A stretch of 64,000 bases of DNA from an uncultured Flavobacteriaceae bacterium (GTDB lineage Bacteria > Bacteroidota > Bacteroidia > Flavobacteriales > Flavobacteriaceae), in the NCBI GenBank assembly GCA_937136455.1, contig CAKZOO010000067.1, positions 1 through 64,000 of the forward strand, written 5' to 3'. Of this stretch, positions 35,065 through 44,241 are shown one piece after another. The translations under genes were made by a program, and so were the position numbers. How positions within the stretch are numbered: position 1 is the stretch's first letter; each line of letters begins with the position of its first letter. Under the pieces are notes generated by a model. The model was not told the DNA's origin and did not search any database. It saw nothing but the letters and a program-made list of their open reading frames with translations.

Positions 35065-35892
35065 ATGAGTTTAACAATAGCAATACAAGGGATCAAGGGG
35101 TCCAATCACCATCAAGTAGCTTTAGACTATTTTGGAACTGATATTACACTCAGCGAGTGTGATAGCTTTGATCAAATGGTTCGTCAGATACTCGATGGTA
35201 GTGTTGATAAGGGAGTGATGGCCATAGAGAATTCTATAGCAGGTTCAATTATTCCAAACTATGCACTTGTTCATCACAACAAGCTTCATATTATTGGAGA
35301 ACACTATTTGAATATTCATCATCATCTTATGGCTTTAGAAGGCCAATCGCTAGAGGATATTAAAGAGGTTCACTCTCATCCTATGGCGCTTCTTCAGTGT
35401 AAAAAATTCTTTGATGACTACCCACATATTAAGTTAGTGGAGACTAGTGATACTGCTGATTCTGCTAAACATATTCAGGAGCAAAAGCTCAAAGGTATTG
35501 CTGCTATTGCTCCAAAAAAAGCAGCTGAATTATACCATCTGGAAATCATCGCAGATGATATTCAGACGATTAAACACAATTCGACTCGTTTTATCATTAT
35601 AAAGGCAAGCAACAAGGAACTTCCAAAGAGTGAAATCAACAAGGCGTCACTTCGTTTTGTTCTCGATCACAAAAGAGGATCCCTCGCTACGGTGCTAAAC
35701 GTATTAAGTGATTGTTCGATTAACCTTACAAAGATTCAATCCCTTCCAGTGATTGATGTGCCTTGGAAATATGCCTTTTTTGTTGATGTGACCTTTGACA
35801 AGTATGAAGACTACCAAAAAGCCCATTCATTATTGGAGATTATGGCAGAAGAATTTTTAGTCTTAGGGGAATATAAAAATGCTCGATTATGA
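35065..35892 (+). CDS. pheA: prephenate dehydratase
   Basis: A 275-residue enzyme that converts prephenate to phenylpyruvate. The periplasmic-binding-protein-like catalytic half spans 1-180: GSNHHQVALDYFG, GVMAIENSIAGSI, and NSTRFIII with the catalytic TRF. A C-terminal ACT domain from about 193 (LRFVLDHKRGSLATVLNVLSD; LTKIQSLPV) is the usual site of Phe feedback. No chorismate mutase is fused here; that activity is carried by the fourth gene of the operon. It begins four bases after the attenuator T-run and overlaps the next gene by four bases (ATGA). Confidence 0.95.
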   Translation: MSLTIAIQGIKGSNHHQVALDYFGTDITLSECDSFDQMVRQILDGSVDKGVMAIENSIAGSIIPNYALVHHNKLHIIGEHYLNIHHHLMALEGQSLEDIKEVHSHPMALLQCKKFFDDYPHIKLVETSDTADSAKHIQEQKLKGIAAIAPKKAAELYHLEIIADDIQTIKHNSTRFIIIKASNKELPKSEINKASLRFVLDHKRGSLATVLNVLSDCSINLTKIQSLPVIDVPWKYAFFVDVTFDKYEDYQKAHSLLEIMAEEFLVLGEYKNARL

Positions 35893-37037
35893 TTGAAAAT
35901 GCCAATAGATTACAATCAGTAAAAGAATACTACTTCTCTCAAAAATTGAGAGAGGTTAGAGGACTAGTGTCCCAAGGAAGGCCAATCATCAATATGGGAA
36001 TAGGTTCTCCAGATTTGCCACCTTCTCAAAAGGTGCTCGATGCGCTTACTGATGCTATTTCGCATCCATCAGCACATCAATACCAATCGTATCAGGGACT
36101 ACCTGAGTTAAGAGAGGAGATGGCGAATTTTTACAGGACCTATTACGGAGTTTCTCTTGATCCAACTAGTGAAGTATTACCACTGATGGGATCCAAAGAG
36201 GGAATCATGCATATTTCTATGGCCTTCTTAAATCCAGGAGATAAGGTGTTGGTTCCAAATCCTGGATATCCAACCTATACCTCTGTAACGCGCTTGGTTG
36301 AAGCAGAGCCTTTGTTTTACAATTTAGAAGAAAAACACAATTGGTTTCCACAGGTTGCAGATCTAGAAAAAATGGATTTAAGTGGGGTAAAACTCATGTG
36401 GCTAGGATACCCTCATATGCCTACGGGTGCTATAGCAAAAGATGCTGATTTAGAAGCTTTAATAGCCTTTGCTCATAAGCATCAAATATTATTAGTTAAA
36501 GACAACCCTTACAGTTTTGTGCTCAACAAAACGCCCAAGAGTATCCTTGCCTTTGAAGGAGCTAAAGAAGTCGTTTTAGAACTCAATTCGCTTTCAAAGT
36601 CATTTAATATGGCAGGTTGGAGAGTTGGAATGCTCATGGGAAGAGCTGATTTAGTAGAATCGGTACTCAAAGTAAAAAGCAATATGGATTCTGGAATGTT
36701 TTACGGAATTCAAAAAGGAGCTATAGAAGCCTTAAAAGCACCTAAATCATGGTTTGATGGACTTAATGAAATTTACACCAAACGCAGAAAGGCCATCTTC
36801 GCATTAGCTGACAAACTCAATTTGAATTATGATCCTTCAGCTGTAGGAATGTTTGTGTGGGCAAAGATTGGCGATAATCATACCACAAGTGAAATGTTGG
36901 TGGATCAACTTTTATACGAGCATGACATCTTCATCGCACCTGGAACGATATTTGGATCGAATGGAGAAGGCTATGTGCGTTTTTCACTTTGTGTCCCTGA
37001 AGAAAAAATTGTCGAAGCATTAAATCGATTTAATTAA
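35889..37037 (+). CDS. class I/II aminotransferase (aromatic/aspartate type)
   Basis: A 382-residue fold-type I PLP enzyme. The Schiff-base Lys237 is in LNSLSKSFNMAGWRVGM. GIGSPDLPPSQKVLDAL at the N-terminus and NPGYPTY are family features, with an Arg near the C-terminus (EGYVRFSLC) for the alpha-carboxylate. Because it is sandwiched between pheA and tyrA with a four-base overlap, it most likely transaminates phenylpyruvate and 4-hydroxyphenylpyruvate to Phe and Tyr; sequence alone does not exclude an aspartate or LL-DAP type specificity. Confidence 0.85.
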   Translation: MIENANRLQSVKEYYFSQKLREVRGLVSQGRPIINMGIGSPDLPPSQKVLDALTDAISHPSAHQYQSYQGLPELREEMANFYRTYYGVSLDPTSEVLPLMGSKEGIMHISMAFLNPGDKVLVPNPGYPTYTSVTRLVEAEPLFYNLEEKHNWFPQVADLEKMDLSGVKLMWLGYPHMPTGAIAKDADLEALIAFAHKHQILLVKDNPYSFVLNKTPKSILAFEGAKEVVLELNSLSKSFNMAGWRVGMLMGRADLVESVLKVKSNMDSGMFYGIQKGAIEALKAPKSWFDGLNEIYTKRRKAIFALADKLNLNYDPSAVGMFVWAKIGDNHTTSEMLVDQLLYEHDIFIAPGTIFGSNGEGYVRFSLCVPEEKIVEALNRFN

Positions 37038-37038
37038 G

Positions 37039-37896
37039 ATGAATGTATTTTTAATCGGTGTTGGTTTAATAGGAGGGTCTTTTGCTAAGGACCTTAGAAT
37101 TCAATACCCTGATACTAATTTCTTCGGAATCAGTAGAAGAGAGGCAACTCTTGACAAGGCTGTGGAGCTAGGAATTATAGACCACAAAGCTACAATGGAG
37201 GATTTGTCAAAGGCTGATGTCGTAATACTTAGTATTCCAGTGGATGTCAGTGTTCCAGTTCTTGTCGATGTATTGGATCGTATTTCTGAAAAATGCTTGG
37301 TTTTTGACGCAGGATCGATCAAAGAACCGATTTGTGAGGCAGTGAAGAATCATCCCAATCGCAAAAACTTTTTAGCATGTCACCCTATTGCAGGTACTGA
37401 ATTTTCTGGACCAGAAGCAGCATTAGAGGGTCTGTATCAAAACAAGACTATGATTATTTGTGAAGTGGAAGCCACCGCTTTTAAACTTCAAGAAAAAGCA
37501 GTAGAGCTCTTTAGAGCAATAGGGATGCGCATTCGATATATGAATGCCAAGTCACACGACAAGCACATTGCATATGTGTCGCATCTATCACATATTAGCT
37601 CTTTTATGTTAGGGAAGACGGTTATTGAAAAGGAAAAGAATGAAAATGATATTTTTGACATGGCTGGATCAGGTTTTGAAAGCACGGTTCGACTTGCCAA
37701 AAGTTCACCTGCAATGTGGACCCCCATATTTGCTGAAAATAAATCTAATGTCATTGAAGCATTAGAAGAATATATCTCTAATTTAACAGCATTCAAAAAA
37801 TTGATGGAAGATGATTCTTACGAGGCTGTTTTTAACGAGATGGAACAAACGAATAAAATAAAGGAAATATTAAATGGGATTCCCCATAATAATTAA
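37039..37896 (+). CDS. tyrA: prephenate dehydrogenase
   Basis: A 285-residue NAD-dependent oxidative decarboxylase giving 4-hydroxyphenylpyruvate, the tyrosine precursor. The N-terminal Rossmann motif is IGVGLIGGSFAKDL; the catalytic His lies in ACHPIAGTEFSGPEAA; SHDKHIAYVSHLSHISSFML and DMAGSGFESTVRLAKSSPAMW complete the signature. One base separates it from the aminotransferase gene. It has no ACT domain, so tyrosine control may rest on the leader attenuator. Confidence 0.94.
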   Translation: MNVFLIGVGLIGGSFAKDLRIQYPDTNFFGISRREATLDKAVELGIIDHKATMEDLSKADVVILSIPVDVSVPVLVDVLDRISEKCLVFDAGSIKEPICEAVKNHPNRKNFLACHPIAGTEFSGPEAALEGLYQNKTMIICEVEATAFKLQEKAVELFRAIGMRIRYMNAKSHDKHIAYVSHLSHISSFMLGKTVIEKEKNENDIFDMAGSGFESTVRLAKSSPAMWTPIFAENKSNVIEALEEYISNLTAFKKLMEDDSYEAVFNEMEQTNKIKEILNGIPHNN

Positions 37897-37904
37897 TTAA
37901 AACG

Positions 37905-38987
37905 ATGGAAAATTCAAAGAATTTGAGAAAGTGGTTGGATGATATGAACTTAGATCATCCCCTAGTGATTGCAGGACCCTGTAGTGCTGAAACAGAAGAG
38001 CAAGTATTAAAAATAGCTCATGAGCTTAAAGATACTGATGTCAATTATTTTAGAGCAGGTATTTGGAAACCTAGAACAAGACCAGGAGGATTTGAAGGTG
38101 TTGGCGCTTTGGGATTAAAATGGTTACAAAAAGTTAGAGAAGAGACGGGATTAAAAACAGCTACTGAAGTTGCCAACAAAGATCACGTTAAACTCGCTTT
38201 GGAATACGATGTTGATTTATTGTGGATTGGAGCTCGTTCTACCGTATCTCCGTTTATTATTCAAGAAATTGCTGATGAATTAAAAGGGACTGATAAGATT
38301 GTTCTTATTAAGAATCCTGTGAATCCAGATTTAGCATTGTGGTTAGGTGCTGTTGAGCGTTTGTACAATGCCGGTATTAAAAACTTAGGAGTGATTCACA
38401 GAGGATTCTCTACTTATGAGAAAACAAAGTACAGAAATATTCCAGAATGGCAATTAGCGATTGAATTGCAACAAAGATTCCCTGATTTACCAATCATCAA
38501 CGACCCTTCTCATATTACGGGGAAAAGAGACATGGTTCACGAAGTTTGTCAGACTGCACTTGATTTGAATTTTGATGGATTAATGGTTGAAACACATCAC
38601 GATCCAGATAATGCATGGTCTGATGCACCTCAACAAGTGACACCTGCTTCCTTGATTAAAATGATGAAGGATTTAAAAGTGCGTAAGCAAAATGATCCTG
38701 AACAGGCATTTAACAATGAAATTGGAACGCTTCGTTCTCAAATCGATGTGATCGATGAGCAATTGTTAGAGAGCTTAGGGAAACGTATGAAAATTTCAGA
38801 TGCAATTGGACAACTAAAAGAAGCACACAACGTTTCTGTATTACAGAGCAGTCGTTGGAATGAAATTTTAGGAAGAATGATTTTAGAAGGTGAAAAGAGA
38901 AATCTATCTGAAGAGTTTGTTTTAAAATTGTTTAAAGCGATTCACCAAGAGTCGATTAATCATCAAGAAAAAATTGTAAACCACTAA
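37905..38987 (+). CDS. bifunctional DAHP synthase / chorismate mutase
   Basis: A 360-residue fusion. Residues 1-265 are a 3-deoxy-7-phosphoheptulonate synthase of the KdsA-like type (PLVIAGPCSAETEEQ; VHRGFSTYEK-like region; PIINDPSHITGKRDMV). Residues from about 268 form an AroQ-type chorismate mutase helix bundle (EIGTLRSQIDVIDEQLLESLGKRMKISDAIGQLK). It catalyses both the first step of the shikimate pathway and the chorismate to prephenate step that feeds pheA and tyrA of the same operon. The mutase domain often also confers feedback inhibition on the synthase. A terminator follows within ten bases. Confidence 0.93.
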   Translation: MENSKNLRKWLDDMNLDHPLVIAGPCSAETEEQVLKIAHELKDTDVNYFRAGIWKPRTRPGGFEGVGALGLKWLQKVREETGLKTATEVANKDHVKLALEYDVDLLWIGARSTVSPFIIQEIADELKGTDKIVLIKNPVNPDLALWLGAVERLYNAGIKNLGVIHRGFSTYEKTKYRNIPEWQLAIELQQRFPDLPIINDPSHITGKRDMVHEVCQTALDLNFDGLMVETHHDPDNAWSDAPQQVTPASLIKMMKDLKVRKQNDPEQAFNNEIGTLRSQIDVIDEQLLESLGKRMKISDAIGQLKEAHNVSVLQSSRWNEILGRMILEGEKRNLSEEFVLKLFKAIHQESINHQEKIVNH

Positions 38988-38996
38988 TAATGATAG

Positions 38997-39020
38997 GGGG
39001 CTTTTAAGCCCCTTATTTTT
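38997..39020 (+). terminator. intrinsic terminator ending the aromatic operon
   Basis: Stem GGGGCT/AGCCCC with loop TTTA is followed by a T-rich tail, ten bases after the stop and just before the rsgA -7 box. Confidence 0.8.
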
Positions 39021-39028
39021 TATCTTTA
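39021..39028 (+). promoter_or_regulatory. putative -7 box of rsgA, leaderless spacing (TATCTTTA)
   Basis: One mismatch to TAnnTTTG; four bases separate it from the GTG start. The -33 region would lie inside the preceding terminator stem, which lowers confidence. Confidence 0.4.
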
Positions 39029-39032
39029 GACC

Positions 39033-39980
39033 GTGAAAGGAATCGTATACAAATCTACTGGTAGTTGGTATGTTGTGAAAACAGCGTCGGGTGACGTATA
39101 CGAATGCCGCATCAAAGGAAAATTTCGAATTAAGGGGATTAAGAGTACCAACCCTATTGCTGTTGGAGATCAGGTTGAATTTGATGTTGAAAAAAAAGGA
39201 GACGATACGATAGGTATTATTTACTCCATAGAGGAACGTAAAAACTACATTATTAGAAAGTCGGTCAACCTCTCCAAGCAAACTCAAATCATTGCCTCCA
39301 ATATAGACTTGGCGCTTTTGTTAGTTACCATTGACAATCCACCGACCTTAACTGCTTTTATCGATCGTTTTTTAGTAACAGCAGAGGCTTATGATATTCC
39401 AGTTGTACTCGTTTTTAACAAGGCAGATTCGTATACCGATCAAAGTAAAGATGAAGCTCAGTACTTGCAAATGCTCTATAAGTCTATTGGATATCAATGC
39501 GTTGAAATTTCTGCGATTAAAAATATTGGCTTAGATCAAATTGTCAATTTGATGAAAGTTAAAACGACTTTAGTGTCGGGTCATTCAGGTACTGGTAAAT
39601 CAACTTTGATCAATGCAATATCACCTGGATTGAAATTAAAGACTACTGAAATTTCAGAATTGTACAGCCAAGGACAACACACCACGACTTTTGCTGAAAT
39701 GTACGATTTGTCTTTTGGAGGACGAATCATCGATACTCCTGGTATTAAAGGTTTTGGTGTTGTTGATATGGAACCGGAGACGATTGGAGATTACTTTCCA
39801 GAGTTTTTTAAACTAAAATCAGCTTGTAAGTTTCACAATTGTCTTCATAAAGATGAGCCCCATTGTGCCGTTAAAGAAGCATTGGATGAAAATCGCATTG
39901 CCTGGTCTCGGTACCGTTCTTATATTCAAATGTTAGAAGGTGAAGATGAGAATTATAGGGTTAACAACTATAGTGAATAA
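39033..39980 (+). CDS. rsgA: ribosome small-subunit-dependent GTPase A
   Basis: A 315-residue circularly permuted GTPase acting late in 30S assembly. An OB-fold N-domain (KGKFRIKGIKSTNPIAVGDQVEF) precedes G motifs in the permuted order: NKAD at about 130, GHSGTGKSTL at about 185, DTPGIKGFG at about 235. The C-terminal zinc cluster is CKFHNCLHKDEPHC. The start codon is GTG; a later Met would cut into the OB fold. It heads a run with dtd, a MazG-like gene and aroA. Confidence 0.95.
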   Translation: MKGIVYKSTGSWYVVKTASGDVYECRIKGKFRIKGIKSTNPIAVGDQVEFDVEKKGDDTIGIIYSIEERKNYIIRKSVNLSKQTQIIASNIDLALLLVTIDNPPTLTAFIDRFLVTAEAYDIPVVLVFNKADSYTDQSKDEAQYLQMLYKSIGYQCVEISAIKNIGLDQIVNLMKVKTTLVSGHSGTGKSTLINAISPGLKLKTTEISELYSQGQHTTTFAEMYDLSFGGRIIDTPGIKGFGVVDMEPETIGDYFPEFFKLKSACKFHNCLHKDEPHCAVKEALDENRIAWSRYRSYIQMLEGEDENYRVNNYSE

Positions 39981-39982
39981 GA

Positions 39983-40435
39983 ATGAGAGCTGTAATTCAA
40001 AGAGTTAAAAACGCTAGTGTTGTAGTCGAAGGTGTGACGATTTCTGAAATTGATTCAGGACTTTTGGTGCTTTTAGGAGTTACCCATTCGGACGATCAAT
40101 CTGACATCGAATGGTTGTCAAAAAAGATACTCAATCTTCGTATTTTTAACGATGAAAATGGAGTGATGAACAAGTCGCTTTTGGATGTTGGAGCGGATTT
40201 AATAGTCGTGAGTCAATTTACACTTTACGCTGCGACAAAAAAGGGCAATAGACCCTCGTACATCACCGCAGCTAAGCCTGAGGTGGCTAATGAATTATAC
40301 GAGAAATTCGTGGTGGCTTGTGAGCTTCAATTAGGAAAGAAAGTAGGTACAGGAGTCTTTGGGGCAGATATGAAAGTATCGCTTTTGAACGACGGTCCGG
40401 TTACCATAAGTATCGATACACATAACAAAGAATAA
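39983..40435 (+). CDS. dtd: D-aminoacyl-tRNA deacylase
   Basis: A 150-residue enzyme that hydrolyses D-amino acids (and Gly) mischarged on tRNA. It carries both cross-subunit signatures of the DTD dimer, VVSQFTLYA and a C-terminal NDGPVTISID, plus MRAVIQRVKNASVVVEG at the start. Length is standard. It starts two bases after rsgA and ends one base before the MazG-like gene. Confidence 0.95.
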   Translation: MRAVIQRVKNASVVVEGVTISEIDSGLLVLLGVTHSDDQSDIEWLSKKILNLRIFNDENGVMNKSLLDVGADLIVVSQFTLYAATKKGNRPSYITAAKPEVANELYEKFVVACELQLGKKVGTGVFGADMKVSLLNDGPVTISIDTHNKE

Positions 40436-40436
40436 G

Positions 40437-40763
40437 ATGGATATCAAAAACGCACAATTAGCAGTAGATGAGTGGATTAAAACTCATGGGGTTCGTTATT
40501 TTAACGAACTGACCAATATGGCTCAACTCACAGAAGAAGTAGGAGAGGTCGCTCGAATTATCGCTAGACGTTATGGAGAACAATCTGAAAAGGAATCAGA
40601 TAAAGACAAAGATCTTGGGGAAGAATTGGCAGATGTGTTATTTGTAGTTCTTTGTTTAGCAAATCAAACCGGAATTGATCTTCAAAAGTCCTTTGATAAA
40701 AAATTAGATCTCAAATCTAAACGCGATCACGATAGACATCACAGTAACACTAAATTAAAATAA
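40437..40763 (+). CDS. MazG-like nucleotide pyrophosphohydrolase
   Basis: A 108-residue all-alpha NTP pyrophosphohydrolase. It shows the Mg-binding acidic pattern EEVGEVARII and EELADVLFVVLCLANQTGID expected of the MazG / dUTPase-like superfamily, in the short single-domain form. Such enzymes remove non-canonical or excess NTPs; the substrate here is unknown. It is tightly packed between dtd and aroA. Confidence 0.85.
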   Translation: MDIKNAQLAVDEWIKTHGVRYFNELTNMAQLTEEVGEVARIIARRYGEQSEKESDKDKDLGEELADVLFVVLCLANQTGIDLQKSFDKKLDLKSKRDHDRHHSNTKLK

Positions 40764-40767
40764 GACT

Positions 40768-42018
40768 ATGTCTTTATTAACTTTTGAATTGTCTTTGCCT
40801 AAGTCAAAGAACCTACAAGCGGACATACAAATAACAGGATCAAAGAGTGAAACCAATAGACTCTTGTTATTACAAGCACTTTTTGATAAGATCAGTATTC
40901 GTAATACCTCCAATTCTGACGATGCTGTTGCAATGGCAGCTGGACTAAAGATTGAGCAAGGGGAAGTGGACATTCATCACGCTGGAACAGCCATGCGTTT
41001 TTTGACTTCCTATTTTGCATCCAGTGAGGGAAAAGAGGTAGTACTTACCGGGTCTAAACGTATGCAGGAACGCCCTATAAAGATTTTAGTAGACGCCCTT
41101 AGATCGCTTGGAGCTTTAATTGAATACACTAAAAACGAAGGCTATCCACCGTTAAAAATTACTGGAAAAAAATTAGAACAAAACAAAGTAGTGATGGCTG
41201 CAAATGTTAGTAGTCAGTATATTTCCTCATTACTGTTAATTGCTCCAAGTCTTCCTAATGGTTTGGAGTTACATTTAGAAGGCAAAATCACTTCGGTTCC
41301 CTACATTAAAATGACCTTAGCACTGTTAGACAGTATCGGTGTTGAGAATAGTTTTGAAGGACAAATTATCAAAGTAGGACACAAGTCAACTGTAGCAGCA
41401 CAAGAATTAGTAGTGGAGTCCGATTGGAGTTCTGCATCCTATTTTTATAGCCTTTGTGCCTTGGCTGATAAAGGTTCTCAAATTAAACTCTCTTCTTATA
41501 AAAAGAACTCTCTTCAAGGAGATTCTGTTCTGGCACAAATCTACACTGAACTAGGAGTTGAAACGACTTACGAAGGTCACTCAATTGTACTTAAAAAGCT
41601 TGGTGAAGTATCAGAGAAAGTGAAGAATTATGGTTTGGTATGGGATTTGGCAAATGCACCAGATATAGCTCAAACTATAGCAGTAACTTGTTTTGGTTTG
41701 GGAGTTTCTTGTTCATTGACTGGATTACACACACTTAAAATAAAAGAGACCGATCGTCTTGTGGCTCTTTACAATGAACTGTCAAAGTTCGGAGCTAAGG
41801 TAAGCATCGATGACAAATCACTTCAATTAGAGGCCTTTGTTGGTGATTATAATTTAGAAGTATCTGTTGCGACTTATAACGATCATCGAATGGCAATGGC
41901 TTTTGCTCCATTAGCCCTTTTAGTTCCTTTCAAAGTTGAAGACGCTATGGTAGTCACTAAGTCATTTCCTGACTTCTGGGAGGACATGCAAACCATAGGA
42001 ATAGGAGTATCTCAATAG
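40768..42018 (+). CDS. aroA: 3-phosphoshikimate 1-carboxyvinyltransferase (EPSP synthase)
   Basis: A 416-residue two-domain enzyme joining shikimate 3-phosphate and phosphoenolpyruvate, the sixth step of the shikimate pathway. Recognised by ITGSKSETNRLLLLQAL with the PEP/S3P-binding Lys, HAGTAMRFLTSYFA, ANVSSQYISSLLL, and the C-terminal IKETDRLVALYNEL and DHRMAMAFAPLAL. It is separated from the other aromatic genes by the terminator at 38997 and three unrelated genes, so it may not share their attenuator. Confidence 0.95.
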   Translation: MSLLTFELSLPKSKNLQADIQITGSKSETNRLLLLQALFDKISIRNTSNSDDAVAMAAGLKIEQGEVDIHHAGTAMRFLTSYFASSEGKEVVLTGSKRMQERPIKILVDALRSLGALIEYTKNEGYPPLKITGKKLEQNKVVMAANVSSQYISSLLLIAPSLPNGLELHLEGKITSVPYIKMTLALLDSIGVENSFEGQIIKVGHKSTVAAQELVVESDWSSASYFYSLCALADKGSQIKLSSYKKNSLQGDSVLAQIYTELGVETTYEGHSIVLKKLGEVSEKVKNYGLVWDLANAPDIAQTIAVTCFGLGVSCSLTGLHTLKIKETDRLVALYNELSKFGAKVSIDDKSLQLEAFVGDYNLEVSVATYNDHRMAMAFAPLALLVPFKVEDAMVVTKSFPDFWEDMQTIGIGVSQ

Positions 42019-42034
42019 ATTTATTGCCATTTAC

Positions 42035-42072
42035 TTGACAACCCCCTAGTTGAGGTTGTATATTTGCAACCT
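42035..42072 (+). promoter_or_regulatory. promoter of queA with inverted repeat around the -7 box
   Basis: TTG at 42035-42037, then 21 bases, then TATATTTG at 42059-42066: a good -33/-7 pair. AGGTTG (42053-42058) and CAACCT (42067-42072) flank the -7 box exactly. Another CAACC at 42039-42043 could pair with the same GGTTG. The start codon is 25 bases downstream. Confidence 0.65.
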
Positions 42073-42097
42073 TTATAAAAATTGAATCTATACAACT

Positions 42098-43147
42098 ATG
42101 AAGTTATCTCATTTTAATTTTGATCTTCCAAAGGATCTATTAGCAGAATATCCATCAGAACACAGAGACGAAGCTCGTTTGATGGTCATCAATAGAAAGG
42201 ATGGAAGTATTGAACACAAGTATTTTAAAGATCTAATCGATTATTTTGACCAAGATGATGTGATGGTACTCAATAACACTAAGGTGTTTCCAGCGCGTCT
42301 TTACGGAAATAAAGAAAAGACTGGAGCTAGAATTGAAGTGTTCTTATTAAGAGAATTAAATGAGGAACAACGTTTGTGGGATGTGCTTGTTGATCCTGCT
42401 CGTAAGATTCGAATTGGAAACAAACTATACTTTGGAGATGATGATTCCTTAGTAGCTGAAGTAATTGACAATACAACTTCAAGAGGAAGAACCCTTCGTT
42501 TCTTATACGATGGATCCTACACAGAGTTTAGAAAAAAACTTAGAGATCTTGGAGAAACGCCACTTCCAAAATATATCAAAAGAGAAGTAGAGCCAGATGA
42601 CGAAGAGCGTTATCAAACCATCTACGCCAAAAATGAAGGTGCTGTAGCAGCTCCTACTGCAGGATTGCACTTTTCAAAACACTTGCTAAAGCGTTTAGAA
42701 ATTAAAGGAGTTAATTTTGCAGAATTGACCCTTCACGTTGGATTGGGAACCTTTAATCCAGTTGAAGTAGAAGATTTATCAAAACACAAAATGGATTCTG
42801 AAGAATTAGTGATACCTGAAGAATCTGTAGCGGTTGTCAACAATGCTAAACTTCATAAAAAAAGAGTTTGTGCTGTTGGTACAACGGTTATGAGAGGATT
42901 AGAATCTTCTGTTAGTTCAGAGCAAACTCTAAACCCCTACGAAGGATGGACCAATAAGTTTATTTTTCCACCGTATGATTTTAGTATTGCAAACTGTATG
43001 ATTACCAATTTTCACACGCCTAAATCAACTCTTTTGATGATGATTTCAGCCTTTATGGGGCATGATTTGATGAAAAAAGCATATAAAGAAGCAGTAGAAC
43101 AAGGATATAAGTTCTATTCTTATGGTGATGCTATGTTGATTCTTTAA
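42098..43147 (+). CDS. queA: tRNA preQ1(34) S-adenosylmethionine ribosyltransferase-isomerase
   Basis: A 349-residue enzyme that transfers the ribosyl part of SAM to preQ1 in tRNA to form epoxyqueuosine. Opening [43 protein letters not shown] and the C-terminal [20 protein letters not shown] are strongly conserved. It is a single-gene unit with a promoter upstream and a terminator close behind the stop. Confidence 0.96.
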   Translation: MKLSHFNFDLPKDLLAEYPSEHRDEARLMVINRKDGSIEHKYFKDLIDYFDQDDVMVLNNTKVFPARLYGNKEKTGARIEVFLLRELNEEQRLWDVLVDPARKIRIGNKLYFGDDDSLVAEVIDNTTSRGRTLRFLYDGSYTEFRKKLRDLGETPLPKYIKREVEPDDEERYQTIYAKNEGAVAAPTAGLHFSKHLLKRLEIKGVNFAELTLHVGLGTFNPVEVEDLSKHKMDSEELVIPEESVAVVNNAKLHKKRVCAVGTTVMRGLESSVSSEQTLNPYEGWTNKFIFPPYDFSIANCMITNFHTPKSTLLMMISAFMGHDLMKKAYKEAVEQGYKFYSYGDAMLIL

Positions 43148-43160
43148 ACAAAAAAATACA

Positions 43161-43182
43161 GGCCCGTTATCGGGCCTTTTTT
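43161..43182 (+). terminator. intrinsic terminator after queA
   Basis: Stem GGCCCG/CGGGCC with a TTAT loop and six T, 13 bases after the stop and 11 bases before rlmN. Confidence 0.9.
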
Positions 43183-43192
43183 AAAAGCACCT

Positions 43193-44224
43193 ATGAAAAA
43201 AGATATTCGTTCCATGGATAAGGACGCTCTCAGAGATTTTTTTGTCTCCAGGGGGGATAGTGCTTTTAGAGGAAATCAAGTGTATCAGTGGCTGTGGCAA
43301 AAAGGAGCACATCACTTTGAGGATATGACCAACCTCTCCAAAGAAACACGTGCACTTTTAGACGAGCATTTTGTAATCAATCATATAGCTGTTGATCAAA
43401 TGCAGCGTTCTGTTGATGGTACTATTAAAAATGCAGTTCGACTTCACGATGGTTTGATTGTGGAATCAGTGCTGATACCCACCAAAAAGAGAACCACTGC
43501 TTGTGTTTCTTCTCAAGTTGGTTGCAGTTTGGACTGTAAGTTTTGTGCGACGGCGCGATTAAAGAAAATGCGCAATCTCAATGCGGATGAAATATACGAT
43601 CAGGTAGTTGCAATCGATCGTGAAAGTCGATTATATCAGAATATGCCCCTTTCAAATATTGTATTTATGGGGATGGGAGAACCACTGATGAACTATAACA
43701 ACGTTCTCAAGGCGATTGATAAGATCACTTCTGAGGAGGGACTTGCGATGTCTCCTAGGAGAATTACTGTATCTACTTCAGGAATTCCTAAGATGATTCG
43801 CAAAATGGCTGACGAGGAGGTTAAATTTAATTTAGCAGTTTCCTTGCATTCAGCAATCGATGAAGTGAGAAGTTCCATTATGCCTTTTAATGAAACATTT
43901 CCCCTGAGTGATCTAAGAGCAGCATTAGAATATTGGTATTCGAAAACCAAAAATCGAATTACGTATGAATACGTTGTTTGGAAGGGTGTCAATGACCAAC
44001 AAAAGGATATCGATGCTCTGGTGCGTTTTTGTAAATTTTCTCCAGCTAAGGTCAATTTAATTGAATACAATCCCATCGATGGAGGGGATTATCAACAAGC
44101 CTCAGAAGAAGCGATTCAAAACTATATCAAAACCTTAGAAGAAAACCACATCACCGTTACAGTGAGACGATCTAGAGGTAAGGATATTGATGCTGCCTGT
44201 GGTCAATTAGCCAATAAATCGTAG
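43193..44224 (+). CDS. rlmN: dual-specificity rRNA/tRNA adenine C2-methyltransferase
   Basis: A 343-residue radical SAM enzyme that methylates A2503 of 23S rRNA and A37 of some tRNAs. The cluster cysteines are Cys111, Cys115 and Cys118 in GCSLDCKFCATA. SNIVFMGMGEPLMNYNNVLKAI follows, and the second catalytic Cys is near the C-terminus in DIDAACGQLA. The gene begins immediately behind the queA terminator, and a run of 12 T begins right after its stop. Confidence 0.96.
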   Translation: MKKDIRSMDKDALRDFFVSRGDSAFRGNQVYQWLWQKGAHHFEDMTNLSKETRALLDEHFVINHIAVDQMQRSVDGTIKNAVRLHDGLIVESVLIPTKKRTTACVSSQVGCSLDCKFCATARLKKMRNLNADEIYDQVVAIDRESRLYQNMPLSNIVFMGMGEPLMNYNNVLKAIDKITSEEGLAMSPRRITVSTSGIPKMIRKMADEEVKFNLAVSLHSAIDEVRSSIMPFNETFPLSDLRAALEYWYSKTKNRITYEYVVWKGVNDQQKDIDALVRFCKFSPAKVNLIEYNPIDGGDYQQASEEAIQNYIKTLEENHITVTVRRSRGKDIDAACGQLANKS

Positions 44225-44241
44225 TTTTTTTTTTTTGATAC

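Noticed and set aside
35889-37037. Calling this aminotransferase an LL-diaminopimelate aminotransferase
   Set aside because: General fold similarity allows it, but the position between pheA and tyrA in a Phe/Tyr-attenuated operon favours an aromatic role; specificity left open.
44225-44237. Run of T after rlmN as an intrinsic terminator
   Set aside because: There is no G-C stem directly before the T-run; listed only as a homopolymer.
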